Made by a program: the position numbers and the translations under genes
Assembly (NCBI GenBank): GCA_902767775.1
Contig: CACXIP010000019.1
Location: 1-57,974 of the forward strand
Length of the DNA stretch: 57,974 nucleotides
Reading direction: 5' to 3'
Source of the DNA: an uncultured Prevotellaceae bacterium
GTDB taxonomy: Bacteria > Bacteroidota > Bacteroidia > Bacteroidales > Bacteroidaceae
Notes under the pieces: model-generated
Database searches by the model: none
The model's input: the letters and a program-made list of their open reading frames with translations, nothing else
Told to the model about the DNA's origin: nothing
Shown: positions 17,017 to 25,968 of the stretch, one piece after another
Numbering within the stretch: position 1 is the first letter of the stretch
Layout: the number at the start of each line of letters is the position of its first letter

Positions 17017-20000
17017 ATGCATTTAAACTTGAAAAAAACAATCTGCTTGATGGGGCTTTGTTCCCTGTTTGGGGTGCTCAGCACACCACAAGCTGTTGCA
17101 GCGCCGACCGGAGTGCTTTCTTCCGATGAGGTGCAGCAATCCAAGAAAGTGACAGGTCAGGTGAGTGACTCCGAGGGAGCGCTCATCGGTGCTACTGTGA
17201 TGGAAAAGGGCACCTCCAATGGTGTTGTGACTGATGTTAATGGCAATTTCTCCATCAACGTGAATCCGGGTGCAACACTCGTCATCTCTTATGTGGGCTA
17301 TGTCACCCAGGAAATCAGGGTAGGCAACCAAGGCAATCTGAACGTCAAACTCGAGGCTGAGGGCGGTAACCTCAATGAGGTGGTGGTCATCGGTTATGGT
17401 ACACAGCGCCGAGAGGCAGTCACTGGTTCTGTGGCCAATGTCAATGGTGAGAAACTCAACCAGATTGCCGCTACCAATGCTGCTCAGGCATTGCAGGGAC
17501 GTGTTGCTGGTGTGCTGATGACGCAGACCTCCACACAGCCAGGTGCTGAGATGCAGATTCGTATCCGTGGTCAGCGTTCACTGAGTGCTTCCAACGACCC
17601 GCTCATCGTGCTCGACGGAATCCCCTTCATGGGACAGCTTTCTGACATCAACCCCACCGACATCAAGTCGATGGACATTCTCAAGGATGCTTCCGCCACT
17701 GCCATCTACGGTTCTCGTGGTGCCAACGGTGTGATTATCATCACCACAGTGAAGGGTAACCAGGGCGCTCCTGCTAAGGTGACCTACAACGGATATGTTA
17801 GTTTCAAGAAGGTGTTCCACAAGTATCCTATGATGGACGGTCCTACTTTTTCTGAATTCAGGAAGTTTGCCGGTCTCTACAAAAATTCTCTTGATGAGGA
17901 CGACAACACCAATACCGACTGGCAGGACCTTTACTATCAGACTGGTGTGAGCCACAACCACGACGTGAGTGTGGCAGGCGGCACCAACGGCGGCAGCTAT
18001 AGCTTCGGCGCAGGTTACTATCATGATGAGTCGCCTGTTCCGACACAGGAATACGACCGTATCTCCATCCGTGGCAATTTCGACCAGATGGTGGGCAAGT
18101 GGTTCCGCTTCGGACTGAGCACCAACACCAGCTATCGCACCACACAGGGTGTGAACGATATGTACGGCGTACTGAGCAAGAGCCCGCTCGCCAGCCCGTA
18201 TGATGCCAATGGCAACCTCAAGCGCTTCGTCACCCTTCCCTCCGACGACCAGGCTGTGGTCACCAAGGAGACGGTGAAGAGAGACAAGGACGTCTGGCTC
18301 AATGAGAACAAAGGTATCGGTTCCTACAACACTCTCTTCGGCGAGGTGAAATGCCCATGGGTTGAGGGTCTGAGCTACCGCATCAATGTCGGTCTGAACT
18401 TCCGCTCTTCCAAGGGTGGCAACTTCACAGGTACAGGTGTGAACAACAAGGATGAGAAAGCTGTCAATGGTGGTGGTATCTCCGAGAACCAGACCCGCAA
18501 CTGGGTGGTGGAGAATTTGCTCACCTACGACCGTACTTTCGCTGAGAAGCATAACTTGAATGTTGTGGGTATGTATTCTGCAGAGCAGACCACCTATGAG
18601 TCAACAGGTGCCTCCGCACAGAACATTCCTGCCGACTACTTCCAGTACTATGCTCTCGACAAGGCTGTAGGTGAGGTCAACCTCAACAATTACAGCTATT
18701 GGCAGAGTGGCCTGATGTCATGGATGGGTCGTGTGATGTACTCCTATGATAATAAGTATATGATTTCAGCTGCTATTCGCTCCGATGCCTCCTCACGTCT
18801 GGCAAAGGGCCACCAGTGGCATACCTATCCCGCAGTCAGTGCTGGTTGGAACATCTCTCGTGAGAGTTTCATGGAGCCTATCACTTGGGTCGACAACCTG
18901 AAACTGCGTGTTGGATATGGTGAGACCTCCAACCAGAGTATCAATCCTTATTCTACACTCGGCGGACTCGCCGTGCGCAACTACAACTTCGGTAGTACTT
19001 ATCAGGCTGGTTACTATGTCAACGCACTGCCCAACCCCGAACTGGGATGGGAGTATTCCAAGACATGGAACGTAGGTCTTGACTTCTCACTGTTCAGCGG
19101 ACGCCTCTATGGTTCGTTTGAGTACTATATCCAGAAGACCAACGATATCCTGCTCGATGTCTCAATGCCTTCCACATCAGGTGTGAGCAGCTTCACCGGC
19201 AATATCGGTAAGACGGAGAACAAGGGTTGGGAGTTCACCCTCAATGGTATCATCCTCGACAACAAGAACGGATGGAACTGGGAGGCAGGTATCAACCTCT
19301 ATGCCAACCGCAACAAACTTGTCGCTCTCGCTTCCGGCGAGGACCGCGATGAGGGCAACCGTTGGTTTGTCGGACATCCCATCGATGTCATCTACGACTA
19401 TGAGTATGAGGGCCTTTGGAATGAGAGTGACGTGAAGACCGTTGGGGATAAGACCAATTTCAGTATCCTTGAGCCGGGTGGCAACCTGGGTATGATTAGA
19501 GTGAAATATACGGGCGACTATGATGCCAACGGCCTTCCCACCCGTGCCATCGGTGCCGACGACCGTCAGATCATGAGCATGGAGCCCGACCTCATCGGTG
19601 GTTTCAACACCACTGTGGGTTACAAGAACTTCGACCTGACTGTGATTGGTGCCTTCCAGATTGGTGGCAAACTCATCAGTGCCATCCACTCCTCCAACGG
19701 TTATCTGAACATGCTGACAGGCCGCCGCGGACAACTTGACGTGGACTATTGGACCCCAGAAAACACAGGTGCCAAATATCCGAAACCCGGTGGCATCCAA
19801 AGCGGTGACAACCCCAAGTATGGTTCTACTCTCGGCTACTTCAATGCTGGTTACATGAAAATCCGTGCCATCACCCTCGGTTACAATTTCGACAAACTGA
19901 AGGCAGTGAAAGACCTCGGCATCAGCCGTTTGCGCCTCTATGCTACCGTGCAGAATCCCTTCGTTCTTTTCTCTCCGTTTACCAACGAGAGCGGACTTGA

Positions 20001-20139
20001 TCCTGAGACCAACTCCTGGGCCAACCAGAACACGGCTGTGGCATACGGTGAGTATTCTGGCAAGCACAGAATGCCTATCGTAGGCTACAATACGCCTTCT
20101 ACCCGCAACTTCCTCTTCGGTGTTAATGTGACATTCTAA
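17017..20139 (+). CDS. SusC/RagA-type TonB-dependent outer-membrane transporter (first pair)
   Basis: A 1040-residue outer-membrane importer. It has a signal peptide (about 1-28), a carboxypeptidase-regulatory-like beta-sandwich (about 45-115, GQVSDSEGALIGATVMEKGTS), the TonB-box region (NEVVVIGYGTQ), and a plug domain with the SusC/RagA signature (PLIVLDGIPF, then ILKDASATAIYGSRGANGVI). The ~800-residue barrel ends in a terminal Phe (GVNVTF), as barrel-assembly signals do. It should import oligosaccharides of the target glycan with its SusD partner, 46 bp downstream. Its promoter and a likely operator lie just upstream, after the regulator. Confidence 0.96.
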   Translation: MHLNLKKTICLMGLCSLFGVLSTPQAVAAPTGVLSSDEVQQSKKVTGQVSDSEGALIGATVMEKGTSNGVVTDVNGNFSINVNPGATLVISYVGYVTQEIRVGNQGNLNVKLEAEGGNLNEVVVIGYGTQRREAVTGSVANVNGEKLNQIAATNAAQALQGRVAGVLMTQTSTQPGAEMQIRIRGQRSLSASNDPLIVLDGIPFMGQLSDINPTDIKSMDILKDASATAIYGSRGANGVIIITTVKGNQGAPAKVTYNGYVSFKKVFHKYPMMDGPTFSEFRKFAGLYKNSLDEDDNTNTDWQDLYYQTGVSHNHDVSVAGGTNGGSYSFGAGYYHDESPVPTQEYDRISIRGNFDQMVGKWFRFGLSTNTSYRTTQGVNDMYGVLSKSPLASPYDANGNLKRFVTLPSDDQAVVTKETVKRDKDVWLNENKGIGSYNTLFGEVKCPWVEGLSYRINVGLNFRSSKGGNFTGTGVNNKDEKAVNGGGISENQTRNWVVENLLTYDRTFAEKHNLNVVGMYSAEQTTYESTGASAQNIPADYFQYYALDKAVGEVNLNNYSYWQSGLMSWMGRVMYSYDNKYMISAAIRSDASSRLAKGHQWHTYPAVSAGWNISRESFMEPITWVDNLKLRVGYGETSNQSINPYSTLGGLAVRNYNFGSTYQAGYYVNALPNPELGWEYSKTWNVGLDFSLFSGRLYGSFEYYIQKTNDILLDVSMPSTSGVSSFTGNIGKTENKGWEFTLNGIILDNKNGWNWEAGINLYANRNKLVALASGEDRDEGNRWFVGHPIDVIYDYEYEGLWNESDVKTVGDKTNFSILEPGGNLGMIRVKYTGDYDANGLPTRAIGADDRQIMSMEPDLIGGFNTTVGYKNFDLTVIGAFQIGGKLISAIHSSNGYLNMLTGRRGQLDVDYWTPENTGAKYPKPGGIQSGDNPKYGSTLGYFNAGYMKIRAITLGYNFDKLKAVKDLGISRLRLYATVQNPFVLFSPFTNESGLDPETNSWANQNTAVAYGEYSGKHRMPIVGYNTPSTRNFLFGVNVTF

Positions 20140-20185
20140 TAGACTATTGAGGATAGAAAAAAGAACAATTAATATAGATAAGAAT

Positions 20186-22153
20186 ATGAAAACCAAGAAT
20201 ATCAAATATTTCCTTGCTGCGGGTTTGTTGTGCTGTGGTCTTTCTACCACCTTCACCTCATGCTCCGATATCCTTGACGAGCAGCCGCGCAGCCAGTTCG
20301 ACCCGACTTTCTTCACCACGAAGACGGGTATCGAGGGCGGTTTGACCTCTCTCTATGCGCACCTGCGCTATTTCTATGGTAACGGCTATTGGCTCAACCA
20401 CTGTGAGACAGGTACCGACGAGTATACCTATGCACAGTCTGCTGACGGCAACTTCAAGGATGCTGACCTCTCAGGTGTGGGCAATCTCACTTCCACCAGC
20501 AGCCGTTCCGACCTCCTTTGGGGAACTGCATTTGCCAATATCAATACAGCCAATGGCATCATTGAGAATGGTGCTGCTGCTGGCATCGACGATGCCTTGC
20601 TCGCTGAGGCTTATTTCTTCCGTGCATTCGATTACTTCTTGCTCGTGCAGACCTTTGGTGGCGTGCCACTCGACTTGGGTGCAGGTGAGTTGAAGTTCAA
20701 CACTTCAACGGTCCGTACCTCTGTCCGCAATACAGTGCCAGAGGTGTATACCGCTATCTTTGCCGACCTGGAGAAGGCTGTCAAAGACCTGCCTGACAAT
20801 CCACGTTTGACAGGTACGGCAACCAAGAATCTCGCTCGCCTGTTCCTCTCCAAGGCTTATCTGACCTACGCATGGTGGCTGGAGAACCCGAATCAGATTC
20901 CTACCTATCCTGAGTGCAACCGCGAGTCGGGACAGGCCAACAGCTATTTCCAGAAAGCTTATCAGACAGCTATGGAAGCCATCAACAATCCTGGCCCTTA
21001 CGGCTTGCAGCCTACTTTCTATGATGTGAATGTGGCCACCAACGACCGCAACTCTGAGATAATGCTCTATGCCGACCACGACGAGAATGAGAAATTCGGT
21101 AACGGTGGTGCCGGCTATGGTTGGGGTAGTGGTGGTTCGCCTGAGAACTTTGCCTACTGGATGGAGACATGGAACTATACCGAGATGACAGCAAAGACCG
21201 ACAGAAAGGATGATGATGGTAAACCTATCTTCATCAATCCCATTCAGCGTGAGGCAGTGCAGGCTCTCGGCCGTCCTTGGACCCGTATGGCTCCAATCGC
21301 CGACAACTTCATGAAGGGCGGTGTCTGGGAAGATGCTGTCAAAGCTATCGATTCACGTTATGACGCTACATTCACCCTCCGCTATCACACCAACTGGAAG
21401 AAGGCTGGTGGTACCGATGCTTTTGTCTATGGTGCCAACGACATGAAGGTTTATCCCAACGAGGTTTACTTCAGTTGGGTGCCTGAGAGCGAGGATGGCA
21501 ATATCAACTACACTGGTGCTGATGGCAAACTTGGCTTCGGCGAGATGGCAGGACGTGCCGACTTCGTGGTGGCAGTCAACCATATCAGCCGCAAGAAGTA
21601 TCCCATCAACTGGAAGATTGGTATCTACCGCACCGACAATGCCGGTGGTCTTGGAAGCAAGGTCAACGGCGGAAGCCCTCGTCCTTGGAATATCGCCAAG
21701 TTCTCTGAGCTCTATCTCATCGCTGCTGAGGCTGCTGTGAAACTCAACCAAAATGAGGAAGCCAAGCGTCTGGTCAACGTGCTTCGTGCCCGTGCCGGCA
21801 AGCAGACCTTCAGCCAGAACGACGATGTGGCTGTTTCGGTCGACCATACCGAAGAGATGTTGGCTGCCACACCAGCCACCATCACCATCGACTACATCCT
21901 GGATGAGCGCAGCCGTGAGTTCTGGGGTGAGGGTTACCGTTGGTTCGACCTCATCCGTACCCAGACATGGGCCAAGCGTGCCACCACCTACCATATCGCT
22001 GGCAGTGGCTACACTGACAAGGATTTGGAGGAGTTCAAGCGTAACATCCCCGTTGGTTTCTATCTCCGTCCAATTCCGCAGGGACAGCTCGACGGCATGG
22101 AGATGACCGACGCAGAAAAAGAAGCATATCAGAATCCGGCTTATCGAAATTAG
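20186..22153 (+). CDS. SusD/RagB-type surface glycan-binding lipoprotein (first pair)
   Basis: A 655-residue outer-membrane lipoprotein, partner lid of the SusC transporter. The signal has lipobox-like FTSC (Cys about residue 24) followed by SDILDEQPRSQFDPT. SusD features: TPR-like helices (LLAEAYFFRAFDYFLLVQTFGGVPL), RLFLSKAYLTYAWWL, and the C-terminal ELYLIAAEAAVKLNQNEEAKRLVNVLRARA followed by LDERSREFWGEGYRWFDLIRT. The ATG at 20147 would add 13 charged residues before the signal, so 20186 is preferred. A strong terminator follows at 22181. Confidence 0.95.
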   Translation: MKTKNIKYFLAAGLLCCGLSTTFTSCSDILDEQPRSQFDPTFFTTKTGIEGGLTSLYAHLRYFYGNGYWLNHCETGTDEYTYAQSADGNFKDADLSGVGNLTSTSSRSDLLWGTAFANINTANGIIENGAAAGIDDALLAEAYFFRAFDYFLLVQTFGGVPLDLGAGELKFNTSTVRTSVRNTVPEVYTAIFADLEKAVKDLPDNPRLTGTATKNLARLFLSKAYLTYAWWLENPNQIPTYPECNRESGQANSYFQKAYQTAMEAINNPGPYGLQPTFYDVNVATNDRNSEIMLYADHDENEKFGNGGAGYGWGSGGSPENFAYWMETWNYTEMTAKTDRKDDDGKPIFINPIQREAVQALGRPWTRMAPIADNFMKGGVWEDAVKAIDSRYDATFTLRYHTNWKKAGGTDAFVYGANDMKVYPNEVYFSWVPESEDGNINYTGADGKLGFGEMAGRADFVVAVNHISRKKYPINWKIGIYRTDNAGGLGSKVNGGSPRPWNIAKFSELYLIAAEAAVKLNQNEEAKRLVNVLRARAGKQTFSQNDDVAVSVDHTEEMLAATPATITIDYILDERSREFWGEGYRWFDLIRTQTWAKRATTYHIAGSGYTDKDLEEFKRNIPVGFYLRPIPQGQLDGMEMTDAEKEAYQNPAYRN

Positions 22154-22180
22154 TTTTTTAGGTTATTTTATTTTAGGTGA

Positions 22181-22209
22181 GGGGGCAGTTGTGAAACTGC
22201 TCCCTTTTT
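22181..22209 (+). terminator. Terminator after the first susD
   Basis: Stem GGGGGCAGTT (22181-22190) with AACTGCTCCC (22195-22204), one G-U pair, a GTGA tetraloop and five T residues. Confidence 0.88.
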
Positions 22210-22229
22210 GGGTGTATGAGGTTGTATCC

Positions 22230-22285
22230 CGAATTATCGAGTTTTCGAATTGTTGAATCATTCTAATTCGGCTATTCAACCATTC
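22230..22285. repeat. Degenerate 8-bp-period A/T-rich repeat
   Basis: Seven 8-base units between the susD terminator and the GH28 promoter. The first four read CGAATTAT, CGAGTTTT, CGAATTGT, TGAATCAT; the last three end in ATTC. The two halves are partly complementary. Weak pattern, function unknown. Confidence 0.4.
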
Positions 22286-22320
22286 GTGATGTTTTTAGTT
22301 GATTATTCAAAGAAAAATGC

Positions 22321-22328
22321 TATTTTTG
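22321..22328 (+). promoter_or_regulatory. -7 promoter box (TATTTTTG) for GH28
   Basis: TATTTTTG ends 15 bases before the chosen ATG at 22344. The alternative ATG at 22299 lies upstream of the box and is therefore unlikely. Confidence 0.65.
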
Positions 22329-22343
22329 CATAAAACTTTCACT

Positions 22344-23693
22344 ATGAAACAGAAAAGTCTATTGATTCTCTTGATGATTCTTGGCTGTACTGCAGTCGGA
22401 GCACGCGATTATTCCATTCTTGACTATGGTGCTGTGTCAGACACTACAAAGCTGAGCAGCGATGCCATCCAACGTGCCATCGACCAATGTAGTGCCGACG
22501 GAGGCGGCAGGGTAGTGGTACCGGCAGGCAGTTATTCCATTGGCACTTTGGTGCTTCGCTCTGGGGTAGAACTGCATCTGGAGAGTGGGGCGACGCTTTA
22601 TGGCAGTACACGTCTGAGCGACTACCGTCCCATGCGTTCATCGTATGTGTCGCTGCGCACACAGACAGAGACGGTGCAGCTTATCTATGCCGACAGCGTG
22701 GAGCATGTGTCCATCACCGGACGAGGCACCATCGACGGACGTGGAAGGGCATTCGCCAAACTCTCATGGAACGACGAGGGCATCACCCGCCCGCATCTGC
22801 TGCGCTTCATCCAGTGCCGCGATGTGGCGGTCAGCGGTATTACCCTGCGCAATTCTGGCTGTTGGATGCAGCACTATCTGGCATGTGATATGGTGCGCAT
22901 CGAGGGCATCACGGTGGTCAACCGCAACAACTACAACAACGATGCGCTCGACATCGACGGATGTCATGACGTGGTGGTTAGGGGGATGCTGGCCGACAGC
23001 GATGACGATGCCATCACGCTCAAGAGCACTTCACCGCGGCTGTGCGAGAATGTACGCATCGCCGACTGTGTGGTGTCGAGTCACTGCAACGCCATCAAAT
23101 TGGGCACGGAGACCAACGGTGGCTTCCGCAATATCAGCATAGCGGGCATCGTGGTCAGACCAAGTGCCGACCAAAAGGAAAAGTTCTTTGGGCAGTGGAT
23201 AGGGTCGTCTGCCATCTCCCTTGAGATTGTTGATGGCGGGCGGATGGAGAATGTCAGCATTTCCGACATTACCGTTGAGGGCACCGAGTCGCCCATCTTC
23301 ATTAGGCTTGCCAACCGTGCGAGGGGATACCATGAGGGACAGGTTATCAACCATGTGGGTTCCATACGTGGTATTTATCTCGACAATATTCATATCCGTA
23401 ATGCGGGACCGATGGGATGCTCCATCACAGGCCTTCCCGGTCATCCTGTGGAGGACGTGTGGCTTAGCCGCATCCAACTGCATCATCGTGGTGGCGTGGC
23501 AGAAACAGATATGCCTGCCATCAGGCAGGCATTGGCAGATGAGAAGGAAAAGGAGTATCCTGAGGCGACGATGTGGGGCAACCTACCTGCCAAGGGTTTT
23601 TATATGCGCCATACCCGCGGCATCCACATGGACAACGTCACTGTGATGACTGAAAATGATGATGTGCGCCCCGATTTCGTTACAGAGGAATAA
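22344..23693 (+). CDS. Glycoside hydrolase family 28-like enzyme (polygalacturonase fold)
   Basis: A 449-residue secreted right-handed beta-helix protein with a signal peptide (about 1-21, ending VGA). GH28 enzymes hydrolyse galacturonan, rhamnogalacturonan or related pectic bonds. Visible are NNDALDIDG (Asp200, Asp203), DSDDDAITLK (Asp220-222) and SHCNAIKLGTETNGGF, where classical enzymes have G-H-G. The His is kept but both glycines are replaced, and no clear R-I-K motif follows, so it belongs to a divergent Bacteroidetes branch and may cleave another uronic or rhamnose linkage. It has its own promoter after the susC-susD terminator and converges on the minus-strand cytochrome-like gene. 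Confidence 0.85.
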   Translation: MKQKSLLILLMILGCTAVGARDYSILDYGAVSDTTKLSSDAIQRAIDQCSADGGGRVVVPAGSYSIGTLVLRSGVELHLESGATLYGSTRLSDYRPMRSSYVSLRTQTETVQLIYADSVEHVSITGRGTIDGRGRAFAKLSWNDEGITRPHLLRFIQCRDVAVSGITLRNSGCWMQHYLACDMVRIEGITVVNRNNYNNDALDIDGCHDVVVRGMLADSDDDAITLKSTSPRLCENVRIADCVVSSHCNAIKLGTETNGGFRNISIAGIVVRPSADQKEKFFGQWIGSSAISLEIVDGGRMENVSISDITVEGTESPIFIRLANRARGYHEGQVINHVGSIRGIYLDNIHIRNAGPMGCSITGLPGHPVEDVWLSRIQLHHRGGVAETDMPAIRQALADEKEKEYPEATMWGNLPAKGFYMRHTRGIHMDNVTVMTENDDVRPDFVTEE

Positions 23694-23748
23694 TCAATTT
23701 CTACTTACCATCAGAATAGGACTATTAAACCTTCATCCTTCATCCAGC

Positions 23749-23768
23749 GGACGAGATACATCGCGTCC
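23749..23768. terminator. 20-bp imperfect palindrome between convergent genes
   Basis: GGACGAGAT (23749-23757), AC, ATCGCGTCC (23760-23768): a 9-bp inverted repeat with one mismatch, lying directly at the stop codon of the minus-strand gene. No T tract on either side, so a terminator role is uncertain; it could be one copy of a dispersed palindrome. Confidence 0.3.
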
Positions 23769-25256
23769 CTACTCCTTCATCCAAAGCACCGTGGGAATGC
23801 GCTCCCCGCTTTCCAGGGCTTTGATTTGTGCCTGTGAGTCGTTGCCTACGGGTCTTGCGGTAAAGTCAGGAGTGTTGTAGGAATACAGCGATTGGGTATA
23901 GAATCGCTTGGGGTCGCGCTGTGGCAGCATGAAGGGCTTGGTGGCTCTTCCGTCAGGCCCTATGGAGGAGATGTAGATGCGGGAGTAGCGACCGTCGTCG
24001 CGCCGGCTGGTGAAAAGGAACCATTTGCTGTCGCTGCTCCAATTGTGGAAACTGTCTGCCCGGTCGCTGTTGACAGGAGTGAGCGGGCGGCATTGGGCGG
24101 TTTCCAGGTCAAGGAGCCAGAGGTCGCTCTCAGGATGCCAGATGGTGAAATAGCCATAGTCGGAGAGGGTGTACATCAGGTAGCGTCCATCGTAGGAGGG
24201 ACGTGGCCAACTCACACTCTTTCCTTCGGCGGCAGCATTGACGAGGGTATCCACATGCTGACCGATTTGTCCTGTCGCAGGGTCGAAACTCACGCGGCAG
24301 AGGCTGTAGCGCTCCTTGTCATAGTCGGTGGGATATATTTGGCGGCGTGCGGTGGTGAAATAAAGCCATTTGCCGTCGGGGGAGAAGGCTGGACAGTTCT
24401 CTGCCCAATATTTTTTCATGATAAGGGTGTCACCGATGAGCTGATGGGTCTCGGTGTCATAGACAAACACATCAGAGGATGAGTCATACACCTCTACGTT
24501 GTTCGCTTTCTTGATATGGAACATCTGTGAGGTTTTGTTGGTGGAGAAGGCACAATAGCGGCCACCTGGATGCCAGTAGGGGTAGACCATGGTACCTCCC
24601 AATGAGTCGTTGACGGCTTTCAGCATTTCGTCTTTTCCGTTGACATGCATCAGTGTCGCACCATTCCCGCCTCTGATATGCACGACATATTGGTCGGGAT
24701 TGGTATGGTTGGGGGTATGGCAGTTGATGCACATCCCCTCATTGGCTCCGTTGTCCAAGAGAGATTTTTCCTCAAAAGTGCTCAGTTCACGCTCATAGAT
24801 ACCCATGAGACCGAACATCTCATAGCCTGGCGCAATGCGGCGGTAGGTAATGCCCCATTCGGGCAAGGCAGTCTTTGCCACATGGATATTGAAGTCACGG
24901 TAGCGCTTCCATTCCCCGTCGCGCTTGGCGCAGACGCTTACGTTCAGTTGTCCGCCACGGTTTTGCTTCACCATGGCGTGCCACTGCTCGATGTCGAAGT
25001 CGGTGTATGTGCCGTTGGAATGCATCGTGCCGCCCCATGAGCCGTTCACCTCCACGTCGATGGCGGTCACGCTGTCGTCTGCCATCGCGAAATTGAGCGG
25101 GGCGATGCCTACTGGGATGGTAACCTCCACATAGTCGGGGTAGATGGCGGGCAACTCGTCCACCACCTCTGCGTCTTTCGGACTGGAGGTGCAAGCGGTG
25201 AGCAGGCAGACGCTCAGCAACAGGCTAAAGGAAAAACTCGTCTTGCTTTTTTTCAT
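23769..25256 (-). CDS. CXXCH-containing TolB/PD40-like beta-propeller lipoprotein
   Basis: A 495-residue predicted lipoprotein: signal with LLTAC (Cys about residue 22). An N-terminal beta domain (about 35-140) precedes CINCH (about residue 175) within NEGMCINCHTPNHTNPDQ, a covalent haem c motif. Then come at least four PD40/WD40-like blades, for example AENCPAFSPDGKWLYFTTARR and NWSSDSKWFLFTSRRDDGRYSR. It is therefore a propeller carrying one predicted c-type haem site. The ATG at 25256 gives a compact signal; the one at 25265 is possible. The gene overlaps the end of the upstream lipoprotein gene by ~32 bp and is last in the second susC-susD operon. Biochemical role unknown. Confidence 0.85.
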   Translation of the reverse strand: MKKSKTSFSFSLLLSVCLLTACTSSPKDAEVVDELPAIYPDYVEVTIPVGIAPLNFAMADDSVTAIDVEVNGSWGGTMHSNGTYTDFDIEQWHAMVKQNRGGQLNVSVCAKRDGEWKRYRDFNIHVAKTALPEWGITYRRIAPGYEMFGLMGIYERELSTFEEKSLLDNGANEGMCINCHTPNHTNPDQYVVHIRGGNGATLMHVNGKDEMLKAVNDSLGGTMVYPYWHPGGRYCAFSTNKTSQMFHIKKANNVEVYDSSSDVFVYDTETHQLIGDTLIMKKYWAENCPAFSPDGKWLYFTTARRQIYPTDYDKERYSLCRVSFDPATGQIGQHVDTLVNAAAEGKSVSWPRPSYDGRYLMYTLSDYGYFTIWHPESDLWLLDLETAQCRPLTPVNSDRADSFHNWSSDSKWFLFTSRRDDGRYSRIYISSIGPDGRATKPFMLPQRDPKRFYTQSLYSYNTPDFTARPVGNDSQAQIKALESGERIPTVLWMKE

Positions 25257-25854
25257 GAATCTCACGGAGTTTTTGATAGGTGGGGTATTGTGCTATTTTT
25301 TCTGGATGCTCAACGAGAGGTTTCAATGTGCGTGCCCATTTGTGGCAGTCTTTGTTCTCCTCGCCGATTTTGACATATTTCTTGGCGAGGTCATATTCCC
25401 CAGTGATGAGAGCGACTTCAGCCAGCCGTTTCAGGGCGCGGCTGTTCGGCTTTTCGCTGCGCATTGCCACCATGGCGTCGAATGCGGCGCGCCGTGCCAT
25501 GTTCACCATGCCTAACTGAAGATAGATGTCGCTCATCATCAGCGCGGCGGTCTCACTGCCTAAGACACCATGCGAGTCCTGCAGGCACATGTCGAGTTCT
25601 TCACGGCTGCATTGGCCTAATTGCCATGATGCCCAGCGTACCACATTGCGGCAGGCAGGTGATTGGGTGGGGGAGAGGCTGTTCTTTTCTATGATCTTCG
25701 CCCACTGCTTCTGTTGCATGAGTTGGTCATACTCTTGCTCCTCGGGTGTCCCATTGGCAACCTCTGTTTGGACATGGTGGCATCCGCAGCAAATGCTGGC
25801 AAGCATCAGCAGGCACCATATTCGGCATGGAGTGGCAAATAGTCGTTTCACCAT
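25225..25854 (-). CDS. Small TPR-like lipoprotein (similar to the C-terminal part of DUF6057)
   Basis: A 209-residue predicted lipoprotein or exported protein. The hydrophobic N-terminus ends in ICCGCHH; the last Cys may be lipidated, though the lipobox is poor. The rest is helical with TPR-like pairs (SETAALMMSDIYLQLGMVNMARRAAFDAMV, ALKRLAEVALITGEYDLAKKYVKIGEE). Similar helical domains end the DUF6057 proteins, which are longer and start with membrane segments; that relation is from memory and moderate. The frame opens at 25929, but the ATG at 25854 puts the signal at the start. It sits between susD and the CXXCH propeller gene and overlaps the latter, so a joint function is likely. Confidence 0.7.
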   Translation of the reverse strand: MVKRLFATPCRIWCLLMLASICCGCHHVQTEVANGTPEEQEYDQLMQQKQWAKIIEKNSLSPTQSPACRNVVRWASWQLGQCSREELDMCLQDSHGVLGSETAALMMSDIYLQLGMVNMARRAAFDAMVAMRSEKPNSRALKRLAEVALITGEYDLAKKYVKIGEENKDCHKWARTLKPLVEHPEKIAQYPTYQKLREIHEKKQDEFFL

Positions 25855-25968
25855 GTTGGGGCTTGTTTTTTGTTTGGTTTGAAAATAGAGTGCTGCATCT
25901 CCCGACGCAGCACTCCGTTTTACCCTCATGTTGGTAGGGTCATTCTTCTATATAACCTAAAAACATCG

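Noticed and set aside
17578-18552. 324-residue minus-strand frame
   Set aside because: Antisense to the first susC, whose plug and barrel are intact.
19177-20319. 380-residue minus-strand frame
   Set aside because: Antisense to susC and the start of susD; no family features.
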